A stretch of DNA of 9,515 nucleotides, from the NCBI GenBank assembly GCA_030654645.1, contig JAURXC010000134.1, positions 1-9,515 of the forward strand. Direction: 5' to 3'. The translations under genes were made by a program, and so were the position numbers. Positions within the stretch are counted from its first letter, which is position 1, and the number at the start of each line of letters is the position of its first letter. This document shows, one piece after another, positions 1 to 6,076 of the stretch. The stretch is from Deltaproteobacteria bacterium. Its GTDB lineage: Bacteria; Desulfobacterota; Desulfuromonadia; Geobacterales; Pseudopelobacteraceae. The notes beneath the pieces were generated by a model. It was not told the DNA's origin. It searched no databases and saw only the letters and a list, made by a program, of their open reading frames with translations.

Positions 1-176
1 TACTCAGCCATCATCTGATATGTTACGCGACCGAATAAAAGGGTGTCCGCTGAGTTGAGCAAATCGACGGCTGTCCGGAAAAACTCGTCATCCACGATAT
101 GCCAATCCAGCTCTCTGTTAGGCCCCTCAAAGTAACCATCCAGCGTGATCACCATTTGAAAAATTATTTTTCTCAT
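1..176 (-). CDS. DHFR/RibD C-terminal-like reductase, N-terminal part (runs off left edge)
   Basis: The first 58 codons of a minus-strand gene are present and the rest lies beyond position 1. The N-terminus MRKIIFQMVITLDGYFEGP followed by LDWHIVDDEF (about residues 23-32) and DTLLFGRVTYQMMAE (44-58) is the usual pattern of the RibD C-terminal/dihydrofolate-reductase-like family (YwjB/YyaP type): a first beta strand with S/T-L-D-G-Y/F, then L-x-x-GRxTY. Such proteins have a DHFR fold and are thought to be NADPH-dependent reductases, but their substrates are mostly unknown. The start at 176 is supported by an AAGGA ribosome binding site at about 185-189. It lies 19 nt downstream of the VOC gene stop, so the two are very probably one operon. 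It is not expected to be the true folate-pathway DHFR. Confidence 0.82.
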   Translation of the reverse strand, partial: MRKIIFQMVITLDGYFEGPNRELDWHIVDDEFFRTAVDLLNSADTLLFGRVTYQMMAE

Positions 177-195
177 TTGCGACTTCCTTAAAAAG

Positions 196-666
196 TCATT
201 TCGCAGCAAAGAGCTTTTTGCTGCGAACGGCTATTTCTTCCGCTGAAACGTCTTCAATATGGGTGGCAATTGACCATTTATGTCCAAACGGATCGGATAT
301 CGTACCCATGCGATCCCCCCAAAACTGGTCTGCAACGGGCATGGTCAGCGTTGCCCCGGCGGCAACCGCCCGGTCTACTACTCTGTCCACGTCTTCGAGA
401 TAGAGCATGATCGATACCGCCGTTCCACCAATTGTCTGCGGGCTGAGAGCATTCCAATCGGGACATTCGTCGCACAGCATGATCGGTGAATCACCAATCT
501 TTAATTCCGCATGCATCACCTTGCCATCCGGAGAATTCAGCCTCATGCTCTCTATGGCTCCAAATGCTTCTTTATAGAACTCTATGGCTTTGTCGGTGTT
601 TGTAACAATCAGATAGGGGGTCACCGTATGGTACCCATCCGGGATTGATTTGATTTTGGCAGACAT
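196..666 (-). CDS. VOC-family (glyoxalase/PhnB-like) protein
   Basis: 156-aa protein of the vicinal oxygen chelate fold, PhnB-like subgroup. It shows the paired beta-alpha-beta-beta-beta modules: HTVTPYLIVTNTDKAIEFYKEAFGA (residues 13-37), then VMHAELKIGDSPIMLCDE (50-67) with H52/E54 at the usual metal-ligand positions; the second module has VDRVVDRAVAAGAT (93-106), WGDRMGTISDPFGHKWSIAT (116-135) with the characteristic DPFGH-x-W. The substrate is unknown; relatives include lyases, dioxygenases, resistance proteins and non-enzymatic binders. The frame is open up to an ATG at 720, but I prefer the ATG at 666: GGGGAGGA lies 7-8 nt upstream of it, and family homology begins just after. An ATG at 672 is too close to that site. 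First gene of an operon with the DHFR-like protein. Confidence 0.88.
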   Translation of the reverse strand: MSAKIKSIPDGYHTVTPYLIVTNTDKAIEFYKEAFGAIESMRLNSPDGKVMHAELKIGDSPIMLCDECPDWNALSPQTIGGTAVSIMLYLEDVDRVVDRAVAAGATLTMPVADQFWGDRMGTISDPFGHKWSIATHIEDVSAEEIAVRSKKLFAAK

Positions 667-735
667 GAGCATATCCTCCCCATGATTTTTCTGGTCTGGC
701 TCTAAAGAAAGAATAGCCACTTCGCAATGGCCTGT

Positions 736-752
736 AAGACTATTTTAGTCTT
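736..752. promoter_or_regulatory. Inverted repeat matching IscR/Rrf2-type operator core
   Basis: AAGACTA-TTT-TAGTCTT is a perfect 7-bp inverted repeat with a 3-bp centre. Its inner 13 bp, GACTATTTTAGTC, fits the core GACT-R-WWW-Y-AGTC of the E. coli IscR type 1 site; the outer ATA/TAT parts of that consensus are absent. It sits 70 bp upstream of the preferred VOC start and covers the likely -10 box (TAAAAT on the minus strand), the expected position for a repressor site. Confidence 0.45.
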
Positions 753-770
753 TTTGAGTAAAAATACAAT
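743..770 (-). promoter_or_regulatory. Candidate promoter of the VOC/DHFR-like operon
   Basis: On the minus strand, TTGTAT (about 765-770), a 16-bp spacer and TAAAAT (about 743-748) form a plausible sigma-70 promoter. The -10 is 5/6 to consensus; the -35 is weak. The -10 lies inside the inverted repeat at 736-752, so a regulator bound there would compete with RNA polymerase. The 5' leader would be roughly 70 nt to the preferred start at 666. Confidence 0.4.
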
Positions 771-908
771 ATGTTGGAACTGATGAAGAGCATTTGTAGA
801 AGGTGGCCGGAATTCTGAGTCCCAAGGGTAATGTAAGCGAGAACCGGGAAGTGAATTTACATGCTATCAGCTAAAACAATAATGCCGAGTCAGTCCCCGC
901 GATCCGCC

Positions 909-1766
909 CTATTTGCCCTTCGAATTCTTCACATACAGCGACTTGCCCCCGGTAGTGCTGGTCACACGCTCTTCCAATACAAAATTATTTGGATAGGCCT
1001 TGATCAGTTCACTGAGCTTCTTAAAATTATACAGGCGGGGATCAAATTCGGGGCGAAGCTTGCTGATATTGGTGCCGACCGGGCCGAGATTCGTCCAGCC
1101 ACTTTCATCGGAAATGTCATCTATCACCTTTGCGATCATATCCAGCGGCACCATGGTTTTCATGGGAGCAGGAACAGCCGGCGGTTTTTCTTCGGTTGTG
1201 ACAGTGGTTGCGGAAAGGCTGGCACGACTCTTTGCCGCAGGTTTTTTCGGACTTATGGCGGGCTCGCTGACCGGAAGAGCCGGGGTGCGAAGAATCTCCG
1301 TGTAAATAAACTTGTCACAGGCGGAGACGAAGGGCGATGGAGTTTTTCTTTCGCCAAAGCCATACACCGTCAATCCCTCCTCCCTCAGGCGTGATGCCAA
1401 ACGGGTGAAGTCACTGTCACTAGATACCAGGCAGAAGCCATCGAAGCGCCGGGTATAGAGCAGGTCCATGGCATCGATAATCAGCGAGCTGTCGGTGGCG
1501 TTCTTCCCCTTGGTATAGGCAAATTGCTGAACCGGACTGATGGAGTATTCGAGCAGCACCTTTTTCCAGCTACCCAGCTGCGGGGCGGTCCAATCGCCGT
1601 AGATGCGCTTTACACTGGCAACGCCGAATTTTGCTATTTCCTCGAACAGCCCTTCAACAATAGAAGCCTGGGCGTTGTCGGCATCAATCAGAACAGCAAG
1701 GCGCTTTTGAGCCTCTTCCGGCTCCAATCGTTGGGAATAGCGCGGGTTGGAAGACTTGTTGTCCAT
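909..1766 (-). CDS. NYN-domain putative RNase with C-terminal LOTUS/OST-HTH domain
   Basis: 285-aa protein. Residues about 21-155 form a NYN (LabA/PIN-like, DUF88) nuclease domain: LAVLIDADNAQ (23-33, D28/D30), KGKNATDSSLIIDAMDLL (86-103, D92/D98) and VSSDSDFTRLASRLREEG (114-131, D117/D119) supply the acidic metal-binding cluster of this fold. A linker rich in Pro, Ala, Lys and Thr (about 158-200) follows. Residues about 204-280 (PLDMIAKVIDDI, GWTNLGPVGTNISKL, FDPRLYNFKKLSELI) match the winged-helix LOTUS/OST-HTH domain, an RNA-binding module often joined to NYN. The likely role is structured-RNA cleavage or binding in the cytoplasm; the target is unknown. All acidic residues are present, so it looks active. 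The start at 1766 has AAGGA 7-8 nt upstream. It lies 83 bp downstream of the DUF6178 gene on the same strand and could be co-transcribed. Confidence 0.9.
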   Translation of the reverse strand: MDNKSSNPRYSQRLEPEEAQKRLAVLIDADNAQASIVEGLFEEIAKFGVASVKRIYGDWTAPQLGSWKKVLLEYSISPVQQFAYTKGKNATDSSLIIDAMDLLYTRRFDGFCLVSSDSDFTRLASRLREEGLTVYGFGERKTPSPFVSACDKFIYTEILRTPALPVSEPAISPKKPAAKSRASLSATTVTTEEKPPAVPAPMKTMVPLDMIAKVIDDISDESGWTNLGPVGTNISKLRPEFDPRLYNFKKLSELIKAYPNNFVLEERVTSTTGGKSLYVKNSKGK

Positions 1767-1849
1767 GGTTCATCCTTTGAAAATGAATTGATTTGAAAAA
1801 TCTGCAGGGAACAGGTTGTTTTCAGGCTAATACAGACCTCACCCCGGCG

Positions 1850-3130
1850 TCAACCTTCCAGATTTTTCAGGAAATCCGCCATTACGGTCACATCCCGCAG
1901 CTCCAGGAATTCGCGGTAGCCGTCAATGCCGTCGGGGTCAAGCCCGCGATAGAAGCGGGGCCTGGCGGTTTTCAACCCTGACAGGACTTTGCCGGTGGCA
2001 TAATCCGCTGAACTCAGTTTGTCTGCACTGTACTTCAGATCGAGTATCAGGCTGAACCCCAGCTGGAACAGCCTTTTCAGGTATTCGCCGGCAATAATTT
2101 CTGCTCCCTTGGATTCGTCCCCTTGGCTCAGGTACTCCAGGGCAATGTTCAAATAACCGTACACCCGCTCCACTACCGAGCGCATCTGTTCCATGTCGGC
2201 CAGGTGAGCTTCGTCGGCCACCAGTGCGGTATTGATCAGATAATTAAGCTCCATGCGGAACAGTTCCGAGTCCGCCCGGAGAATAACCCTTTCCAGGAAT
2301 GTCTTGCCGGTCAACAGTATCCCCGGGAGAGTGGTTGCTTCAACCGATTGCAAGAGCATTTTGTTGTGGCCGGGTGTAAAAGTGGCCGGGTTGATACGGG
2401 AGTAGATCTCAAGCGCCTCGTCATGGGGAGGAAAGCCTAAATCCGCAAGGCGTCCCGATTTTATGTGATAGCACTCCTCCTCCGATTCAATGTCGATTTC
2501 GCCGCTCACGCTTTCCATGAGCGCCGCATACAGGGGATTGTCCAGGCGGCAGACCAGTTCCAGAAAGGTGCCGATTATCGTGGCGTGTTTGGGGTTCCTG
2601 AATTTAATCAGGAACACATCGTCAAAAGTGTGATCCCAATCGGTCTGGCGTTCTTCATCGGTATTGATATCGCCGATGCCCCCAGCGACAATAAGTTCCC
2701 TTCCCAGGAAAAGGGAGAGGAGATTGAAATCCAGATGCGGAAGAACTTCCAGGAAATGCTCCTCACTCCCCAGCATAATATATCCCAGATATTCGACCGC
2801 CTTATCTTCCGAAAACGACCAGCGACTCCAGAGTTCCATATCCAGGATGAAAACGCACTGTTCCGGACTTGCCAGCCCCAGCAGTTCCATCGCTTCAGGC
2901 CCGCCGTTTTCCTTGAACAGCCAATACAACTCGTGCGGTTGCATGGCCCGGGCCAGCTTCTTGCCGGCCGGATCTCCCAGGATCAGAGCCATCTTTTCCC
3001 CTGGCAGCATCCCGTCAAGGTAGTTGCGCTTGTCCGCAAAAGGAAGTGTGCGGAACTCATCTTCACTAACCCGTACGCTTGCTGCCACGTTTTTGCCCGC
3101 ATCTTTTCCGGTTACGCTGTTTTTCGACAT
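1850..3130 (-). CDS. DUF6178 family protein
   Basis: 426-aa cytoplasmic protein with no signal peptide or membrane segment. I recognise it as DUF6178-like, a family I recall mainly from Geobacter and related deltaproteobacteria, by the order of blocks: FRTLPFADKRNYLDGMLPGEKMALIL (about 26-51), PHELYWLFKENG (65-76), acidic DMELWSRWSF (97-106), DINTDEERQTDWDHTFDDVFLI (154-175), SGRLADLGFPPHDEALEIYSRI (225-246) and YRGLDPDGIDGYREF (394-408). Its function is not known. It is largely helical and very acidic in the middle (IDIESEEEC, 212-220). The start at 3130 is supported by AAGGAG 6 nt upstream. It follows the AAA ATPase gene by 147 bp, which contains one copy of a direct repeat, so I do not assume co-transcription with the ATPase. 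I am sure of the gene, less of the family name. Confidence 0.85.
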   Translation of the reverse strand: MSKNSVTGKDAGKNVAASVRVSEDEFRTLPFADKRNYLDGMLPGEKMALILGDPAGKKLARAMQPHELYWLFKENGGPEAMELLGLASPEQCVFILDMELWSRWSFSEDKAVEYLGYIMLGSEEHFLEVLPHLDFNLLSLFLGRELIVAGGIGDINTDEERQTDWDHTFDDVFLIKFRNPKHATIIGTFLELVCRLDNPLYAALMESVSGEIDIESEEECYHIKSGRLADLGFPPHDEALEIYSRINPATFTPGHNKMLLQSVEATTLPGILLTGKTFLERVILRADSELFRMELNYLINTALVADEAHLADMEQMRSVVERVYGYLNIALEYLSQGDESKGAEIIAGEYLKRLFQLGFSLILDLKYSADKLSSADYATGKVLSGLKTARPRFYRGLDPDGIDGYREFLELRDVTVMADFLKNLEG

Positions 3131-3162
3131 ATATGCTCCTTGTTGTGGATAGGTTTCGGGAT

Positions 3163-3195
3163 TTGCCCTGGAATCGGCGTCCGGCTACCCACCCA
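3163..3195. repeat. Direct repeat copy 1 flanking the ATPase gene
   Basis: About 33 bp that recurs imperfectly at 4639-4673 in the same orientation. The shared core is ATCGGCGTCCGGC; on its left the copies read TTGCCCTGGA and TTGACCCGGT, on its right TACCCACCCA and CTGACCAACCCA. Roughly 27-28 of 33 positions agree with two small gaps. The pair brackets the DUF4143 ATPase. Confidence 0.6.
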
Positions 3196-3277
3196 TTGAC
3201 GTAATACCGGTACGTTATAGTTTATCAGTGGGTCCATCGCGACGCTGTAACGGGTCATTATTACAACCCGGTTCACA

Positions 3278-4513
3278 TCAATAGATGAACCCGAACAGCC
3301 AGAGAGGTATTCGCCTGCCGTGGCCCGTCTCGATGTTGTCCAGCGCCAACCAGGCATTCTCTGCTTCCTTGATCTGGCCCGCATCCTTGTTCTTTCCCCC
3401 CACCTCAAAGACATTAGAGTCATCCACCATGAAATCACCCTTTGATGGGACTGACACGGTATGTGCGCTGCGAAGCATACTCATGAAAAACGTTTCCCGC
3501 ATCGCGCCAATATCCGGATCACGAGTGCGGGAGAGTGCGTGATAGAGGTTTGGGTTATTCAAGTAAATCTTCTCCGGTTTTTCCATTTCGCGCAGCCCTT
3601 TGCCGCTCTTGGGCACCGAAAGAATAACACCGGCGTCTTCAAGAAATTTCAGGTAACTCTTGAGAGTGCGCTCATCGCCGATCCCCAGCAGGTTTTTAAG
3701 ATGTTTCATGTCCGGGGTAAAAGGTACTAACGACGCAATTATTGAGAGTAGTTTTTCAATCTTGCGGATACTGGACCCGTTGAGCGATTGGTGGATGGCA
3801 GGCAGGTCGGATTCCAGAGTGGTGTGGATATTCTGCTCAAGGGTCATGAAGAAATGGCTAATATCCTCATATTCCTTGAAATATGGGTAATAGCCATGTT
3901 CCAAGTAATCCCTGAAAAGTGCAAGTACCTTCAGGCCATTTTTCTCAAGTTCTGCCACGATTGAATTGGCTGATTCCTGATGGTTTGCCAGTAGCTTTTC
4001 CAGTGGCAGCGCGTCAAAGTAAATACCGTTATTCATACCGATGAATTCACGAAAGGACATCCCGTACATCTGAAAGACAATGGCCCGTCTGCTCAAGTCA
4101 TGGCTTCCCTTCGCTATTTCCAGGGCAGAACTTCCAGAAGCTATGATCTTCAAGTCCGGGAAGGTGTCACAGATGCTTTTCAGTTCCATGGACCATTCCG
4201 GATACTTGTGGATTTCATCGAAACAGATCAGTTCGCCACCCATCTTGCAGAACTCATCGGCAATTTCGTACAGAGACGAACGGGCCACCAGAAAATGGTC
4301 TGCCTGAATATAGAGAGCTTTCCGACCTGAACGGTCATCGTTATACCGCTCCAGCAGGTGCTGGATCATGACTGTAGTTTTGCCGATGCCCCGTTGACCG
4401 ATGATGATTGAGAATCGGTTAGGCAGTGGGTGGTCGCGCAGAAAATACCGCTTGAAATCGCGGTTGCGGATTCTGAGGAAAGTCTGGCTCAGGGGAATAA
4501 GATCATCGAGCAT
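3278..4513 (-). CDS. AAA_14 / DUF4143 family ATPase
   Basis: 411-aa ATPase of the widespread AAA_14-DUF4143 type. Walker A is GQRGIGKTT (39-47), Walker B is LICFDE (95-100) followed by IHKYPEW, the sensor-like segment is ASGSSA (125-130), and SRR (141-143) is a likely arginine-finger region. The second half has the winged-helix part (about 250-300, LLGIGDERTLKSYLKFLEDAGVI) and a C-terminal PD-(D/E)xK-like region with D360/D364 and E370-V-G-G-K374. Length and motif set are complete, so the gene looks intact. Family members are typical accessory genes of unclear function, often proposed to act in toxin-antitoxin-like or defence settings; that is not proven. The start at 4513 has TTTGGAG about 8 nt upstream. 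Its upstream DNA is rich in inverted repeats, an imperfect direct repeat flanks it, and a PIN-toxin stump lies next to it: signs of a transferred module. Confidence 0.92.
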   Translation of the reverse strand: MLDDLIPLSQTFLRIRNRDFKRYFLRDHPLPNRFSIIIGQRGIGKTTVMIQHLLERYNDDRSGRKALYIQADHFLVARSSLYEIADEFCKMGGELICFDEIHKYPEWSMELKSICDTFPDLKIIASGSSALEIAKGSHDLSRRAIVFQMYGMSFREFIGMNNGIYFDALPLEKLLANHQESANSIVAELEKNGLKVLALFRDYLEHGYYPYFKEYEDISHFFMTLEQNIHTTLESDLPAIHQSLNGSSIRKIEKLLSIIASLVPFTPDMKHLKNLLGIGDERTLKSYLKFLEDAGVILSVPKSGKGLREMEKPEKIYLNNPNLYHALSRTRDPDIGAMRETFFMSMLRSAHTVSVPSKGDFMVDDSNVFEVGGKNKDAGQIKEAENAWLALDNIETGHGRRIPLWLFGFIY

Positions 4514-4525
4514 CGCAGAACTCCA

Positions 4526-4546
4526 AATAGTATTAAAAAACTATTT
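4526..4546. repeat. Inverted-repeat block close to the ATPase start
   Basis: AAATAG (4525-4530) and CTATTT (4541-4546) face each other across a 10-bp A-rich spacer. The 9-mer AATAGTATT at 4526-4534 recurs inverted at 4570-4578. Both lie between the ATPase promoter and its start codon, so they may be binding sites of an autoregulator. Confidence 0.4.
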
Positions 4547-4559
4547 TATGCGCCATTTT

Positions 4560-4577
4560 ATAGTAATGCAATACTAT
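4560..4577. promoter_or_regulatory. 18-bp near-perfect palindrome upstream of the ATPase
   Basis: ATAGTA-ATGCAA-TACTAT is symmetric about 4568/4569 with a single mismatched pair inside (4566/4571). It overlaps the end of the -10 box at 4576-4581 and lies 47-64 bp upstream of the start codon, a suitable place for a repressor. Confidence 0.45.
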
Positions 4578-4605
4578 TATAGCCGGCAATGAGCAAGTTG
4601 GTCAT
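4576..4605 (-). promoter_or_regulatory. Candidate sigma-70 promoter of the ATPase gene
   Basis: On the minus strand, ATGACC (4600-4605), an 18-bp spacer and a consensus TATAAT (4576-4581). The leader to the start at 4513 would be about 55 nt. A second possibility lies further down: TTGCAT, 17 bp, TAAAAT. Confidence 0.5.
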
Positions 4606-4638
4606 ATTGGTTTTATAATTGTGGATCGGCTTGGAGCA

Positions 4639-4673
4639 TTGACCCGGTATCGGCGTCCGGCCTGACCAACCCA
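4639..4673. repeat. Direct repeat copy 2 flanking the ATPase gene
   Basis: Partner of the repeat at 3163-3195, same orientation, about 1.48 kb apart. It lies between the ATPase promoter and the toxin stump. The GG-x-ATCGGCGTCCGG pattern reminds me of the multiple short repeats found at the ends of IS21-type elements, but there are too few copies here to claim that. Confidence 0.6.
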
Positions 4674-4686
4674 AAATGACACAACC

Positions 4687-4776
4687 GCGGCGGAGAACAA
4701 CATGCCTCTGGCGACCGGTAATGCCAAACACTTCAAGGTGGTCAAGGAGTTGGAGTTGAAAGTATTCAAGCCGTGA
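4687..4776 (+). pseudogene. C-terminal stump of a PIN-domain (VapC-like) toxin
   Basis: The plus-strand frame AAENNMPLATGNAKHFKVV followed by KELELKVFKP and a TGA at 4774 closely resembles the end of VapC toxins: alanine-rich helix, a strand of the P-L-A-T-x-N type, K/R-H-F, then a terminal strand. In intact VapC this is the last quarter of the domain and carries the fourth acidic/polar site region. Only about 30 codons remain. Upstream the same frame meets a TGA at 4663-4665, no ribosome binding site fits the ATG at 4702, and no antitoxin gene is present. I read it as a relic of a vapBC-type locus cut by a deletion or insertion next to the repeat at 4639-4673. VapC is a type II toxin that cleaves tRNA or rRNA; this fragment cannot do so. 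Confidence 0.6.
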
Positions 4777-4880
4777 GAGTAAAGCGGAATTAAATAGATG
4801 TGCGGTTCAATTATATATTTGTGTCGTTAATATCCATCCGGCCCTTTGATATCAATGTGAACATTTCAGCACTTCGCATT
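4777..4880. other. AT-rich non-coding stretch between toxin stump and small protein
   Basis: Together with 4514-4686 this is the 367-bp gap between two minus-strand genes. The part after the toxin stump is AT-rich (for example around 4805-4850); I see no open frame with a ribosome binding site and no convincing terminator hairpin in it. Confidence 0.5.
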
Positions 4881-5105
4881 TTACAGTGCATAAAGATATC
4901 CATGCTGTGAATTGGAGGTGGGAGCGGTTTCCCGCTTTTCTTCCAGGCGGCTGTGATGTGCTTTTCTTATCGGATCGACACCTATGGTGACCCACCCTGA
5001 GGAACGAAAGAACTTTGTAATCTTACCTGAAATGATAAATTCTTCGATTTGCGTTTTTTTGAGCACACCAACAGTGTTGTTTTTGAAAAGTACGCTGATA
5101 AGCAT
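4881..5105 (-). CDS. Small conserved protein of Geobacter type (unknown function)
   Basis: 74-aa basic protein starting MLISVLFKNNTVGVLKK. It looks like a short family that I recall as multi-copy in Geobacter genomes, with an N-terminal pair of strands, a helix (IEEFIISGKI, 20-29) and a core FFRSSGWVTIGVDPIR (32-47). In the relatives I remember, DPIR is followed by a GPERR tail; here that part reads SRLEEKRET (52-60), and the last 15 residues are low-complexity polar. Function is unknown. The start is firm: AAGGAGGAGGTG lies 4-5 nt upstream of ATG 5105, one of the strongest ribosome binding sites in the window. Probably monocistronic, from its own promoter at 5163-5190. It is also possible that the C-terminus is altered by a frameshift. 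Confidence 0.75.
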   Translation of the reverse strand: MLISVLFKNNTVGVLKKTQIEEFIISGKITKFFRSSGWVTIGVDPIRKAHHSRLEEKRETAPTSNSQHGYLYAL

Positions 5106-5162
5106 GACACCTCCTCCTTAGAAATACCCCGATTCCAAAAAAAGATAAGAATTCTTGCAGGG

Positions 5163-5190
5163 ATAATAAGGAAGCCGGACTGGGTTGCAA
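5163..5190 (-). promoter_or_regulatory. Candidate promoter of the 74-aa protein gene
   Basis: On the minus strand, TTGCAA (5185-5190, 4/6), a 16-bp spacer and TATTAT (5163-5168, 5/6), giving a leader of about 50 nt to the start at 5105. The elements lie in and just after the hairpin at 5170-5206. Confidence 0.4.
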
Positions 5191-5206
5191 AAACAGTCTG
5201 GCTTCC
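5170..5206 (-). terminator. Stem-loop after the ice-binding gene
   Basis: GGAAGCCGGACTG (5170-5182) and CAGTCTGGCTTCC (5194-5206) form a 13-bp stem with one irregular pair and an 11-nt loop, 58 bp past the ice-binding stop. On the minus strand it is followed by TTATTAT rather than a long T run, so termination may be partial. The irregular pair is G-U in plus-strand RNA but A-C in minus-strand RNA. Confidence 0.45.
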
Positions 5207-5263
5207 CTGGTTTAACCTGCTCTCAAATCGAACGCCTGGAAACAGGATGCGTGCTGTAACATA

Positions 5264-6076
5264 CTACGGGGCGGTAATCGTATTTGCAATCAAGGTTACC
5301 GCGGTTTGTGCCAGCGCCCTGCCGCTCAGGGTTGCGCCGGTATTCATCGAAATCAGAGTTTGACTCAATATGATGCCCTTGACGTCAGCCGTTGTTCCAA
5401 GGGTCGCTTTGCCGGATACCTGCCAGAATATGTTCTTGGCCTGTGCTCCGCCTTTCAGGGTGACTATGGCGCCGTTGTTCACAACCATATCGCCGGCCAT
5501 CTGCAGGATCCAGATATCGTTTGGTCCACCAGCAAGAGTAACTCCATTTGTGATTGAAACTCCTGTGGACCATTTGTAGAGGCCGGGAAGAAGTGTCATC
5601 CCGCTGATATCTCCGCCGCCCAGTTCAGTGAAATTGGGTGATACTCTTCCGGCGGCGTCAGTGAATGCGGTTTCCATATCGCCAATAGCGGTGGTCATTT
5701 TAGTAGGAGTAGGCGGAGCATAGTCGGCTGCGTATATCTTCCCGGTCACTAAAGACGAAGTAGAAAATGTATTCGTGGAATCCGCAATCAGTCCAAATCC
5801 GGTCATGGAAGTTGCGGCGATAGGACTAACGCCCATACTGCCGACAATGGCGGTGGTTCCGGTGGTCGTGATTCCTGTTTTGGTCAGGAGCACAAAATTG
5901 CCGGCGGTGCCAAGATTTACAGCCTTGGGACCTGCGGCGCTTGTATCAGCGGTTGGAGTACGGTCATTGTCGTCGCTGTCGTCATGCGAACCGGCGAAGG
6001 CAGGCAGGCTGCACATGAAAACACTCATAACCAGCATCGATAAAAGATAAGCTTTCCGTCCGATAAATCTTTTCAT
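5264..6076 (-). CDS. Secreted DUF3494 ice-binding-like protein
   Basis: 270-aa protein with a Sec signal peptide: basic MKRFIGRK, hydrophobic core about 10-24, and a likely cleavage after PAFA (residue 28). A short acidic spacer (HDDSDDNDR, 31-39) leads into the DUF3494 domain (about 50-270), a right-handed beta-solenoid with a long helix. Seen are VNLGTAGNFVLLTKTGITTTG (53-73), AIVGSMGVSP (76-85), TAIGDMETAFTDAAGR (129-144, the helix), LGGGDISGMTLLPGLYKWSTGVSI (152-175) and the end block GRALAQTAVTLIANTI (252-267). Known members bind ice or act as extracellular adhesion or biofilm proteins; only the export and fold can be inferred here. There is no C-terminal anchor. The start at 6076 has GGGAG 7 nt upstream and overlaps the stop of a 24-codon leader ORF. 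A sigma-54-type promoter lies about 170 bp upstream. Confidence 0.92.
   Translation of the reverse strand: MKRFIGRKAYLLSMLVMSVFMCSLPAFAGSHDDSDDNDRTPTADTSAAGPKAVNLGTAGNFVLLTKTGITTTGTTAIVGSMGVSPIAATSMTGFGLIADSTNTFSTSSLVTGKIYAADYAPPTPTKMTTAIGDMETAFTDAAGRVSPNFTELGGGDISGMTLLPGLYKWSTGVSITNGVTLAGGPNDIWILQMAGDMVVNNGAIVTLKGGAQAKNIFWQVSGKATLGTTADVKGIILSQTLISMNTGATLSGRALAQTAVTLIANTITAP

Noticed and set aside
861..1394. A 177-codon plus-strand frame
   Set aside because: Antisense shadow of the NYN-LOTUS gene, whose catalytic motifs are clear; no ribosome binding site or family signal.
2465..3199. A 244-codon open frame on the plus strand
   Set aside because: It lies wholly antisense to the well-supported DUF6178 gene, has no ribosome binding site and reads as a low-complexity His/Gln/Phe-rich mirror of that gene.
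3251..3270. Stem CGGGT/ACCCG after the ATPase stop as terminator
   Set aside because: Only 5 bp with a 10-nt loop and no T run on the minus strand.
3112..3438. 108-codon minus-strand frame bridging the ATPase 3' end and the DUF6178 start
   Set aside because: Overlaps both genes out of frame, is Arg/Met-rich at its start and contains the direct repeat; no ribosome binding site.
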